Part shown: piece after piece, positions 1-5,499 of the stretch
Position numbering within the stretch: the first letter of the stretch is position 1
How the letters are laid out: each line of letters begins with the position of its first letter
NCBI GenBank assembly: GCA_036563895.1
Contig: DATCLN010000162.1
Coordinates: 1 to 15,466, forward strand
Direction of reading: 5' to 3'
DNA length: 15,466 bases
Source: ZCTH02-B3 sp036563895
GTDB lineage: Bacteria > Bacillota > Bacilli > Paenibacillales > Paenibacillaceae
Position numbers and translations under genes: made by a program
The notes under the pieces: generated by a model
Seen by the model: the letters and a program-made list of their open reading frames with translations, nothing else
Databases searched by the model: none
Told to the model about the DNA's origin: nothing

Positions 1-137
1 CTTGGCCCGTGCGTTTGCCTCCGGCTTCCTTCAGATCCCGCCTCGCGACAGGCACCCTCGCCTTCGGCTAATGGTAGGCGCTCGCCAGCCCCCATTCCGG
101 ACTTTCACCGTAGAGATGACGCCCATGCTGGGCGTAC
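1..137 (-). mobile_element. Group II intron (class C type), 5' end only, runs off the left edge
   Basis: Read on the minus strand from 137, this stretch begins GTACGCCCAGCATGGGCG. It then carries GGTGAAAGTCC (about 109-99), TTAGCC-AAGGC-AGGGTG (about 70-50), GATCTGAAGGAAGC (37-24) and GGCAAAC. In this order these closely resemble domain I of class C group II introns such as the Oceanobacillus iheyensis intron, compared from memory. The intron would continue leftward out of the window, where the ribozyme body and normally a reverse transcriptase/maturase gene should lie. The first bases are GTACG, not the consensus GTGYG, so the exact 5' splice site at 137 is inferred. Its position just downstream of a terminator hairpin fits class C target choice. 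No maturase is visible here, so activity cannot be judged. Confidence 0.85.
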
Positions 138-145
138 AAGCACGA

Positions 146-180
146 GCGCCGGCCCGGATTGCTGCCAATCCGGCCGGCGC
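146..180 (-). terminator. Intrinsic terminator hairpin of the small gene; intron insertion target
   Basis: A 15/14-base inverted repeat (146-160 with 167-180, one bulged base, loop 161-166) starts 7 bases after the stop codon of the minus-strand gene at 188-502. It is preceded on the minus strand by an A-rich stretch. Only 8 bases (TCGTGCTT) separate the stem from the intron 5' end, so the usual T-run seems to be interrupted by the intron insertion. Confidence 0.75.
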
Positions 181-187
181 TTCGCTT

Positions 188-502
188 TCAGCTTCGGGAA
201 TCGCCGTCCGCTTCCCCTTCCTCCGTCTCCCGCCCGGCTTCGTCCGCGGCGCGCGGACCCGCTCCGGTTCCGGCGCCGTACTGCTCCAGGAACTCCCGCG
301 TCATGCGGTCGCGTTCGCGGCTTTTGGCCTTGAGCCGTTCAATGGCGGGCATGATGAGCAGGTCGATCTCCGCCTGGACGACGGCGGCGAGGTCGTACCG
401 GTTCTGCGACTCCAGATAATGCCCCACTTCCATCAGGGCGTTGTAGCGGTCCAGCTCCTCGCGGGTGAGCAGTCCCCGCACCTGCACGCTGCAGTGCCGC
501 AT
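188..502 (-). CDS. Hypothetical helical protein, 104 aa, downstream of NDH-2
   Basis: I do not recognise a family. The ATG at 502 lies 19 bases after the stop of the NADH dehydrogenase and is preceded by AAAGGCAGG, a weak ribosome binding site, so it is probably the second gene of that operon. Residues about 12-75 look fully helical and charged (LTREELDRYNALMEVGHYLE..., then AEIDLLIMPAIERLKAKSRERD). The last 25-30 residues are a low-complexity acidic/Gly/Ala tail that may be disordered. There is no signal peptide, membrane segment or cysteine cluster; a single Cys is at position 4. The gene is closed by a strong hairpin at 146-180. The context suggests, but does not prove, a role near respiration. 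Expression would follow the Rex-linked promoter upstream of the NADH dehydrogenase. Confidence 0.65.
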   Translation of the reverse strand: MRHCSVQVRGLLTREELDRYNALMEVGHYLESQNRYDLAAVVQAEIDLLIMPAIERLKAKSRERDRMTREFLEQYGAGTGAGPRAADEAGRETEEGEADGDSRS

Positions 503-521
503 GTCGGATGACCTGCCTTTT

Positions 522-1721
522 TCAGATGAACCTGCCTTTGCGGAGGACGAGCATGATGCCTCCCAGCACGAACAGATAGCGAAGGTCGTTGATCTTCTTC
601 AGCCAGGCGGCCACGCGGCCGCGGTATTTCCGCCCGAAGACGATGCCGATGGCCTCGCCCTTGCCCAGCGAAGCCAGCGTCCCCTTGTGCTGGTACTTGA
701 ACGGTTTCAGGGCCTGGTTGCGGATGCACGCCACCAGGTTCTGCGCGCAGTTAACCCCCTGCTGCACCGCGATCTGGGCGGTGGGAGGATATGGTTTCCC
801 CTCCTCGTTGAACACCAGGGAACAATCGCCGATGACGAAAATATTGTCGTATCCGGGCGCCCGGAGATATTCGTCCACCTTCACGCGGCCGCGGACCGTC
901 TCGATGCCGGCTTCCTCGACAAGCCGGTTGCCGCGGATGCCCCCCGTCCAGATGACGGTGGCCGCCTTGATTTCTTCGCCGTCGCCGACGATCACCCCGT
1001 CCGGCGTGCATTCCCGGATGGGCGTGCCGATCCGGAAGGTGACGCCCTTCCGCTCAAGCACCCGCATGCCGTATTCCACCAGCTCGGGATCGAAACCGGG
1101 CAGCACCGTCGGCGCCGCCTCGATGTTGATGATTTTCACCAGCGAAGGATCCACGTCAAACTGGCGGCACAGCTCCGGCACCCGGTCGGCCAGCTCGCCG
1201 ACGAACTCGATGCCGGTGAAGCCGGCGCCGCCCACCACGATCGTCAGATAATCCGTCCGGTGCGGTTCCCGCTTGAAACGGGCAAACTGATACTCGATAT
1301 GCTCGCGGATCAGGCGGGTCGAGTTGATGCTCCGGATGGTCAGGGCATATTCGGCCAGCCCTGGAATGCCGAAGGTTTCCGATTCGCCGCCGAGGGCGAT
1401 GACGAGATAATCGTACGAGAGCGTGCCGTCTTCCAGGATGACCCTGCGGTCCTGCGGCCGGATCTGGACCACCGTCGACTTGACGAAATCGATCTTGAAC
1501 TCGTCGATCAGCTTCAGGATGCTGACGCGGTTGTTGTCCGGATTGTCGGTTCCGGCCGCGGTCATGTGCAGCTGCGTGGTGAAGTAGTGGTAATCGTGCT
1601 TGTTCACCAGCGTGACGTCCGCCTCGTTATAGTTCAGCTCCTTCTGCAGGCGCAAAGCGGTCATGATGCCGCTGTAGCCCGCACCAAGGATGACGATCTT
1701 TGGAATGCTGTTCATTTCCAT
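522..1721 (-). CDS. Type II NADH dehydrogenase (NDH-2, YumB/Ndh-like)
   Basis: This is a non-proton-pumping FAD flavoprotein that passes electrons from NADH to menaquinone at the inner face of the membrane. The 399-residue length is normal. An FAD-binding Rossmann motif GAGYSG is at residues 13-18. A second dinucleotide fold GGAGFTGIEFVGEL near 165 binds NADH. VIGDCS near 300 contacts FAD, and AQIAVQQG is the AQxAxQ quinone-site signature. The C-terminal stretch RYLFVLGGIMLVLRKGRF is the amphipathic membrane anchor typical of the family. I chose the ATG at 1721 because GGAGA lies nine bases upstream; TTG 1730 and ATG 1715 are alternatives. It resembles B. subtilis YumB more than YjlD/Ndh, judged from memory. 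It is divergent from the FNR gene and its leader contains a candidate Rex operator. The 104-aa gene follows after 19 bases. Confidence 0.93.
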   Translation of the reverse strand: MEMNSIPKIVILGAGYSGIMTALRLQKELNYNEADVTLVNKHDYHYFTTQLHMTAAGTDNPDNNRVSILKLIDEFKIDFVKSTVVQIRPQDRRVILEDGTLSYDYLVIALGGESETFGIPGLAEYALTIRSINSTRLIREHIEYQFARFKREPHRTDYLTIVVGGAGFTGIEFVGELADRVPELCRQFDVDPSLVKIINIEAAPTVLPGFDPELVEYGMRVLERKGVTFRIGTPIRECTPDGVIVGDGEEIKAATVIWTGGIRGNRLVEEAGIETVRGRVKVDEYLRAPGYDNIFVIGDCSLVFNEEGKPYPPTAQIAVQQGVNCAQNLVACIRNQALKPFKYQHKGTLASLGKGEAIGIVFGRKYRGRVAAWLKKINDLRYLFVLGGIMLVLRKGRFI

Positions 1722-1787
1722 CCCATCCAATCTCCGCTGTCCTCTGTGATAAATTTTTTTGTTTTCTCTTACCGGCGGTCATCCCGT

Positions 1788-1805
1788 TTGTGAAAAAAAA
1801 CACAA
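1788..1805. promoter_or_regulatory. Candidate Rex (NADH/NAD+ sensor) operator in the NDH-2 leader
   Basis: The 18-base sequence TTGTGAAAAAAAACACAA has perfect 5-base arms TTGTG and CACAA at exact Rex spacing. It matches the consensus TTGTGAAWWWWTTCACAA at all but two positions. It lies in the predicted leader, about 35-50 bases downstream of the likely start of transcription and 67 bases before the start codon, so binding would block elongation. Rex control of ndh is established in B. subtilis; its use here is inferred. Confidence 0.7.
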
Positions 1806-1845
1806 TGAAGATGACATCTCATTGAACGCCGGTTCTCTAACAAGC

Positions 1846-1874
1846 ATTGTAGTCCCACCGGAGGGAACTTGCAA
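1846..1874 (-). promoter_or_regulatory. Sigma-A promoter for the NDH-2 operon
   Basis: On the minus strand a -35 TTGCAA (1869-1874) and a -10 TACAAT (1846-1851) are separated by exactly 17 bases. Transcription should start near 1839, giving a leader of roughly 118 bases that contains the Rex-like site and an A/T-rich tract. Confidence 0.65.
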
Positions 1875-1947
1875 GCCGGGTTTTGCGAATTGCAGGGAAT
1901 TTCGTCACAAAAAATAAATAACGTCCAAAAAGGAAATCTCCTGCTTC

Positions 1948-1967
1948 TTCCATGGCATCCCGTGGAA
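1948..1967. promoter_or_regulatory. Inverted repeat over the FNR -35 box, candidate operator
   Basis: TTCCATGG and CCGTGGAA (8-base arms, one T-G wobble) flank a 4-base centre. The 20-base dyad is centred on the weak -35 of the FNR promoter. The position suits a repressor or an activator replacing a poor -35. I do not recognise the cognate regulator. Confidence 0.4.
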
Positions 1968-1981
1968 CGGGAGGCTATAAT
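1952..1981 (+). promoter_or_regulatory. Promoter of the ferredoxin-NADP reductase gene
   Basis: A perfect -10 TATAAT (1976-1981) follows a weak -35 ATGGCA (1952-1957) at 18-base spacing. Transcription should start near 1988, which rules out the in-frame ATG at 1952 and supports the TTG start at 2027 with a leader of about 39 bases. The -35 is inside the inverted repeat at 1948-1967. Confidence 0.6.
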
Positions 1982-2026
1982 GAAAACCGGGGGGACAATT
2001 TTCATAAAGACAGAGGTGTGCCGCAG

Positions 2027-3043
2027 TTGAACAACCAACCGAATGACAAGACGGAAATATCCGACATTGTGGACATCGTCATCGTCGGGGGCGGACCCGC
2101 AGGCATGTTCGCGACCTTCTACGCCTGCATGCGCCAGCTGTCCGTGCGGCTCATCGAGAGCATGCCGCAGCTGGGGGGACAACTGGCCGCCCTTTATCCG
2201 GAAAAATACATATACGACGTGGCCGGCTTCCCGAAGGTGAAGGCCGGGGAACTGGTGGAAAACCTCAAGAAGCAAATGGGCCACTTCAAGCCGGACATCC
2301 GGCTGGAAGAACGGGTGCAGCAGGTGACGAAACTCGAAGAGCGCCTGTTCAAGATTGTGACCGACAAGGGCACGCATCATGCGCGCTCGGTCATCATCAC
2401 CGCCGGCATCGGCGCCTTCGAACCGCGCAAGCTGGAGCTGGAAGGCGCCGAAAAATACGAAAAAACCAACCTCCATTACTTCGTGAGCGACATGGAGGCG
2501 TTCCGCGGCCGGAAGGTGCTCATCTGCGGCGGCGGCGATTCCGCCGTGGACTGGGCGCTCATGCTCGAGCCGATCGCCGCGGAAGTGACGCTGGTGCACC
2601 GCCGCGACAAATTCCGCGCCCACGAAGCCAGCGTGGCGCAGCTGCTTAAGTCGCGCGTCCGCGTGCTGACACCCAAGGAGCCCGCCGCCCTGTACGGCAA
2701 AGAGCGCATCGAGCGCGTGGCGATAAGGGACGTGAAGTCGGGAGAAGAAACGATCCTCGACGTCGACGACGTCATCGTCAGCTTCGGCTTCGTCAGCTCC
2801 CTCGGGCCCATCGCCGACTGGGGGCTCGAGCTCGAGGGCGGTTCGATCGTGGTCGATACCCGCATGCAAACGAATATCCCCGGCATTTTCGCCGCCGGGG
2901 ACATCGCCACCTATCCTGGCAAGATCAAACTGATCGCCGTCGGCTTCGGCGAAGCGCCGATCGCCGTCAACAACGCCAAGGTCTATCTGGATCCGGAAGC
3001 GCGCCTGTCTCCCGGCCACAGCAGCAGCATGAACCTGTTCTGA
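2027..3043 (+). CDS. yumC: Ferredoxin/flavodoxin-NADP(+) reductase, thioredoxin-reductase-like (YumC type)
   Basis: This FAD enzyme exchanges electrons between NADPH and ferredoxin or flavodoxin, and probably supplies reductant for Fe-S assembly and other reactions. FAD-binding GGGPAG is at residues 21-26, followed by the family signature QLGGQLAALYPEKYIYDVAGFPK. NADPH-binding GGGDSA is at 168-173, and the second FAD motif is AAGDIATYPGK near 290. As usual for this family, the CxxC redox pair of thioredoxin reductase is absent. The start is TTG 2027: AGAGGTG sits 8-9 bases upstream, and the protein is then 338 aa, close to B. subtilis YumC. An in-frame ATG at 1952 lies upstream of the promoter's -10. 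The gene converges with sda; a weak hairpin without a T-run (3047-3072) follows the stop. Confidence 0.93.
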   Translation: MNNQPNDKTEISDIVDIVIVGGGPAGMFATFYACMRQLSVRLIESMPQLGGQLAALYPEKYIYDVAGFPKVKAGELVENLKKQMGHFKPDIRLEERVQQVTKLEERLFKIVTDKGTHHARSVIITAGIGAFEPRKLELEGAEKYEKTNLHYFVSDMEAFRGRKVLICGGGDSAVDWALMLEPIAAEVTLVHRRDKFRAHEASVAQLLKSRVRVLTPKEPAALYGKERIERVAIRDVKSGEETILDVDDVIVSFGFVSSLGPIADWGLELEGGSIVVDTRMQTNIPGIFAAGDIATYPGKIKLIAVGFGEAPIAVNNAKVYLDPEARLSPGHSSSMNLF

Positions 3044-3046
3044 CCG

Positions 3047-3072
3047 GACGGCGGCGCGCCAAGCGCCCCGTC
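3047..3072. terminator. Weak hairpin between the converging FNR and sda genes
   Basis: GACGG-c-GGCGC (3047-3057) pairs with GCGCCCCGTC (3063-3072) around a five-base loop, starting 4 bases after the FNR stop. There is no T-run on either side, so termination here would be imperfect or factor-assisted. Confidence 0.35.
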
Positions 3073-3094
3073 GATTCCCTCAAGATCCGTTCGT

Positions 3095-3262
3095 TCAGGC
3101 AACGGGGGAAGCGACGGCGGCGCTTGCGCTTTCCTCGGGCGGATGCAGGCGCCTGCGGCGGATTTCCGCCATCAGCATCTGGACGAATTCCCTGTCCAGC
3201 TGCATCCGGACCGCGTGCCGGTACGCATCCAGCAGCAGCTCGTCGGACAAAAGCGGCAGCAA
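3095..3262 (-). CDS. sda: Sda, sporulation histidine kinase inhibitor
   Basis: This 55-codon gene encodes a helical-hairpin protein with core LSDELLLDAYRHAVRMQLDR followed by EFVQMLMAEIRRRRL. It lines up residue for residue with B. subtilis Sda ([35 protein letters not shown], recalled). Sda binds the dimerisation/phosphotransfer domain of KinA-type kinases and blocks the Spo0A phosphorelay while replication is starting or damaged. The start is TTG 3262, with GAGAGGGTG seven bases upstream. It has a 15-residue Pro/Ala/Ser-rich tail after the second helix, absent from the 46-aa B. subtilis form. A sigma-A promoter (3299-3327) and a cluster of DnaA-box-like sites (3337-3436) lie immediately upstream. 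These match the known control of sda by DnaA. Confidence is high despite the small size because family, start, promoter and boxes agree. Confidence 0.9.
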   Translation of the reverse strand: MLPLLSDELLLDAYRHAVRMQLDREFVQMLMAEIRRRRLHPPEESASAAVASPVA

Positions 3263-3298
3263 GGTTCTTCACCCTCTCCCAAATCCTTCGGTGACCGC

Positions 3299-3327
3299 AT
3301 CATAGCACGGCTTGGGCGGGGAGACAA
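3299..3327 (-). promoter_or_regulatory. Sigma-A promoter of sda
   Basis: On the minus strand TTGTCT (3322-3327) and TATGAT (3299-3304) are 17 bases apart. The predicted transcription start near 3292 leaves a 30-base leader before the TTG start. The nearest DnaA box begins 10 bases upstream of the -35. Confidence 0.7.
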
Positions 3328-3336
3328 GATTTTCCC

Positions 3337-3436
3337 TTGTTCACAGCCGAATGTGGACAAGTTGTGGGCAAGTTGTTGAAAACCGTCGTTGAGCCCGGTC
3401 GGAACAGCGTGAAAAATGTGGATGAAGTTATGCACA
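3337..3436. promoter_or_regulatory. DnaA-box cluster upstream of sda
   Basis: Five 9-mers match the DnaA box TTATNCACA with at most two mismatches: TTGTTCACA (3337-3345, +), TTGTCCACA (3352-3360, -), TTGCCCACA (3363-3371, -), TCATCCACA (3417-3425, -) and TTATGCACA (3428-3436, +, perfect). Two neighbouring pairs (3352/3363 and 3417/3428) are spaced exactly 11 bases, one helical turn. The cluster lies just upstream of the sda promoter, as in B. subtilis, where DnaA activates sda. No AT-rich unwinding element or dnaA/dnaN genes are here, so this is not oriC. Confidence 0.8.
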
Positions 3437-3528
3437 GGCCGGCGCAAGCCCGATCCCATAAAAATGTTTCATTACCGCGCATTTTCTGATTAAAGGCGTG
3501 AATAGAAAAAGTTGTAAAACGATGCAGA

Positions 3529-4212
3529 TTAGTGCGGTCGAGTATTGACTTCCAGAATCCAGATCTGTCCGTTCCGGTCGATGCCGTAGTCGTATCCGAG
3601 CTGCGTCAGGCCCGGAAAGCGGCTTTCCAGCAGGCTTGTCGCCGTTCTCGTCAAATTCCGCATCTGCCGCTTCTTCACACCGACGAGCCGCGAGGACAGC
3701 GACATGCGGATGCCGCTGGCCGCCGTGAGCAGCTTGCCGCCCCGGCACAGATTGGTGACGAAAAGCCCCTTGCGGGCGAGACGCCCCACCATGGACCGGA
3801 ACACCCACTCGCCGCCCGCCGTCTTCACCACCTTGACGCGGTAGTCGATGGGCCTTCCTCCGACGGTGGCCAGCCGGACATCCTTCTGGATCAGATAGGC
3901 GCGGCCGCGGCGCTTCGCATCCACCGCCCTGCGCAGGCTTTCGAACGTCGGGAAGCTCCGGGCGGCGGACAGATACCGCAGCACATAACGGGGGCCTTCC
4001 CGCGAAGCTTTCAAGACGCCCAGGCCGCCGGTCCCCCGCACAGGTTTGAGCACCACCGAACCGTACAGGTGCAGCATGCGCCTCAGGGCGGCGGAGCTGT
4101 ACAACGACGTGGGCGGTATGTGGGGGGCGATGTCCGGATGCGACCGCAGGGCGTTGGTTTTGAGCCATTTGTTGGCGAGCTGCCTTCCGCTCACCGTCAC
4201 GGTCTCACCCAT
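3529..4212 (-). CDS. YheC/YheD-family ATP-grasp protein (spore-coat-associated family), short form
   Basis: This is a 227-residue ATP-grasp protein. The nucleotide-binding loop is VVLKPVRGTGGLGV (about 53-66). The adenine-contacting strand is YLIQKDV (about 105-112). DYRVKVVK and the metal-binding end GYDYGID...ILEVNTRP complete the ATP-grasp core. Relatives called YheC/YheD in Bacillus are spore-associated and usually about 350-450 aa; this one has only a short N-terminal part before the ATP-grasp fold. The substrate of the family is unknown. The ATG at 4212 is preceded by GGAAAGGAG at good spacing. It is in the same direction as sda, 266 bases upstream of it, and no clear terminator follows. 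A vegetative promoter is not evident; an AT-rich GTATGTATAAGTATAC stretch at 4236-4251 may hold a sporulation promoter, which I could not assign. Confidence 0.82.
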   Translation of the reverse strand: MGETVTVSGRQLANKWLKTNALRSHPDIAPHIPPTSLYSSAALRRMLHLYGSVVLKPVRGTGGLGVLKASREGPRYVLRYLSAARSFPTFESLRRAVDAKRRGRAYLIQKDVRLATVGGRPIDYRVKVVKTAGGEWVFRSMVGRLARKGLFVTNLCRGGKLLTAASGIRMSLSSRLVGVKKRQMRNLTRTATSLLESRFPGLTQLGYDYGIDRNGQIWILEVNTRPH

Positions 4213-4346
4213 CCCATCAGGCTCCTTTCCGGAGGGTATACTTATACATACTCGTACATGCGGACAGGTTCCTGGATGGATGCCGGCGGCGATACACCCA
4301 TTTCGATTTCGGGCCGGCCTTGAAACGTACGGGTTTCGTTGACACG

Positions 4347-4369
4347 AAAAAAGCGCCCACCGAGGGCGC
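4347..4369 (-). terminator. Intrinsic terminator, minus strand (second of two)
   Basis: GCGCCC (4353-4358) pairs with GGGCGC (4364-4369) around a five-base loop and is followed on the minus strand by six T. It is a back-up for the iscA-like gene, or the end of a very short unit from the TATAAT at 4395-4400. Confidence 0.75.
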
Positions 4370-4427
4370 GGTCAACATCGAAGCTGTCCCTGAAATTATA
4401 CTTCACAAATGCCAATTATCGGAAATG

Positions 4428-4477
4428 AAAAAACGCCTCCCTTGCGGGCGCATCGAACATGCGCCGCCCGGAAGGCG
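4428..4477 (-). terminator. Intrinsic terminator of the IscA-like gene
   Basis: A long hairpin with arms 4434-4453 and 4459-4477 and five loop bases is followed by six T on the minus strand (4433-4428). It starts 18 bases after the stop codon of the IscA-like gene. Confidence 0.85.
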
Positions 4478-4495
4478 ATTCGGCAATCGCAACGT

Positions 4496-4849
4496 TCAGC
4501 ACTGCTCCGGCTTGCCGGCTTCGGTGGCGGTGCGGAAGGACTGGCCGCAGCCGCAGGTGGCGATGGCGTTCGGGTTGTGGATGGTAAAGCCGCCGCCCAT
4601 CGCCGTCTCGCGCCAGTCGATCTCGACGCCGTCGAGGAAACGGTAGCTGTTTTCGTCCACGACCACCTTCAGGCCGTTGATCTCCAAAAGCCGGTCGTCT
4701 TCGTGGCGTTCGTCGTCAAACCCCATGCCGTAGGAAAAACCGCTGCAGCCGCCCGGCCTTACCCCGAGCCGCAAAAACAGATCGGGCGAACCTTCCTCCT
4801 CCAGGAGCTGCCGGATCTTTTCGCTCGCCGCTTCCGTGATGCGAATCAT
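4496..4849 (-). CDS. yutM: IscA/HesB-type (A-type) iron-sulfur carrier, YutM-like
   Basis: A-type carriers hold and pass on Fe-S clusters to client enzymes. The 117-residue protein has the three family cysteines: Cys35 in GGCSG, and Cys99 and Cys101 in TCGCGQSF near the C-terminus. There is an extra Cys117 as the last residue. Length and pattern fit B. subtilis YutM. The start is ATG 4849, with AAAGGGGG eight bases upstream. The frame is open further upstream, but those residues fall over the promoter. It is transcribed alone from 4910-4938 and ends in a strong hairpin. Nearby Nfu-type scaffold, YuzB and FNR genes form a similar neighbourhood in B. subtilis, pointing to shared Fe-S work. Confidence 0.93.
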   Translation of the reverse strand: MIRITEAASEKIRQLLEEEGSPDLFLRLGVRPGGCSGFSYGMGFDDERHEDDRLLEINGLKVVVDENSYRFLDGVEIDWRETAMGGGFTIHNPNAIATCGCGQSFRTATEAGKPEQC

Positions 4850-4870
4850 TGACGGTTCCCCCTTTCGCCC

Positions 4871-4889
4871 GGGCAAAGCCTCCTTGCCC
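4871..4889 (-). promoter_or_regulatory. Leader hairpin with GGAGG in its loop, ahead of the IscA-like gene
   Basis: GGGCAA and TTGCCC arms enclose a 7-base loop which on the minus strand contains GGAGG, about 22 bases before the start codon. The real ribosome binding site (AAAGGGGG) is outside it, so a decoy or a stabilising role is possible. This is inference only. Confidence 0.3.
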
Positions 4890-4909
4890 GAAGTATACCG
4901 CCTGCTCCC

Positions 4910-4938
4910 AGTATACTGCACTTCGCCGCATGCCACAA
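4910..4938 (-). promoter_or_regulatory. Promoter of the IscA-like gene
   Basis: On the minus strand TTGTGG (4933-4938) and TATACT (4910-4915) are 17 bases apart. A second TATACT with the same preceding G lies 18 bases downstream (4892-4897) and could be an alternative -10. Confidence 0.5.
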
Positions 4939-4968
4939 GGAACGGCCGAAAAATTCGCAAATAAGGAC

Positions 4969-4991
4969 AAAAAGCCGGCCCGCGGGCCGGC
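4969..4991 (-). terminator. Intrinsic terminator of the 150-aa hypothetical gene
   Basis: The perfect 18-base palindrome GCCGGCCCGCGGGCCGGC (4974-4991) is followed on the minus strand by TTTTTG. It lies 14 bases after the stop codon at 5006. Confidence 0.85.
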
Positions 4992-5005
4992 GTATGGAGC
5001 GGATT

Positions 5006-5458
5006 TCAAGCCCCGGCTTCCTCTTCGCGCATGGCGTCCTCCGCGAATTGGGCCTGCGGCAGCGCCCGCAGCTCGATGCGGCAGCGGAAGCGGCCGTTCT
5101 CGTTGTACAGGAAGTCGGCCAGCTTGCGGAACACCTGGGACAGCTCGACGCCCGTCGTTTCCGTGTCCAGGCCGTAGCGGAACTGGTCCGCCGGCACGCC
5201 GGCCGGCCGTTCCCGCCGCTCCGCTTCCTTCAGCCGCCTCCACTCCTTCGACGGATCGAACTTGTCGGCCCGGCGGACGACTTTATCGTAAAGTTTGTGC
5301 TTTTTCAGCCACATGTAGTATTGGATGGGGTTGGACAGGCCCCATTCGCGGGTCAGTTCCTTGATCGTGTAGAACGCCCGGTATTGCTGCAGCGCGGACA
5401 GCCGTTCCTCTTCCGACATCCGCTCCAGTTCTTGCAAAGGCAATATTTGCGGTTTCAT
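5006..5458 (-). CDS. Hypothetical protein, 150 aa
   Basis: No family recognised. The N-terminal 20 residues are acidic and helical. Residues about 28-60 (RAFYTIKELTREWGLSNP, then QYYMWLKKHKLYDKVV) read like a small helix-turn-helix: a helix, the turn residues GLS, then a basic second helix. This would suit DNA or protein binding, but the resemblance is only by eye. The C-terminal half has a polar linker and a stretch LSQVFRKLADFLYNENGRFRCRIELRALP that looks like helix plus strand. There are no membrane segments. The ATG at 5458 has GGAGAAGGAG upstream at slightly long spacing. The gene has its own AT-rich upstream region and its own terminator, so it is a single-gene unit divergent from mqnE. 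Confidence 0.75.
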   Translation of the reverse strand: MKPQILPLQELERMSEEERLSALQQYRAFYTIKELTREWGLSNPIQYYMWLKKHKLYDKVVRRADKFDPSKEWRRLKEAERRERPAGVPADQFRYGLDTETTGVELSQVFRKLADFLYNENGRFRCRIELRALPQAQFAEDAMREEEAGA

Positions 5459-5499
5459 TCTATACGCTTGCTCCTTCTCCTTTTTTATTTTTTATTATT

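Noticed and set aside
465..1793. A 442-codon plus-strand frame opposite NDH-2
   Set aside because: It has no ribosome binding site or family motifs, while the opposite strand has every NDH-2 signature.
1769..3019. A 416-codon minus-strand frame opposite FNR
   Set aside because: His/Arg/Gly-rich shadow composition; FNR motifs are unambiguous on the plus strand, and the frame crosses both promoters.
3337..3436. Chromosomal origin because of the DnaA boxes
   Set aside because: There is no dnaA or dnaN nearby, no AT-rich unwinding tract and no long array; the boxes flank the sda promoter, a known non-origin DnaA target.
4236..4260. A sporulation-sigma promoter for yheC in the GTATAC-rich stretch
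   Set aside because: I could not fit a sigma-E, G or K consensus with correct -35 spacing on the minus strand, so I only mention it in the gene entry.
4213..4376. A small minus-strand frame reaching from an ATG near 4376 to the yheC ribosome binding site
   Set aside because: It would run straight through the terminator at 4347-4369, has no ribosome binding site and resembles no known peptide.
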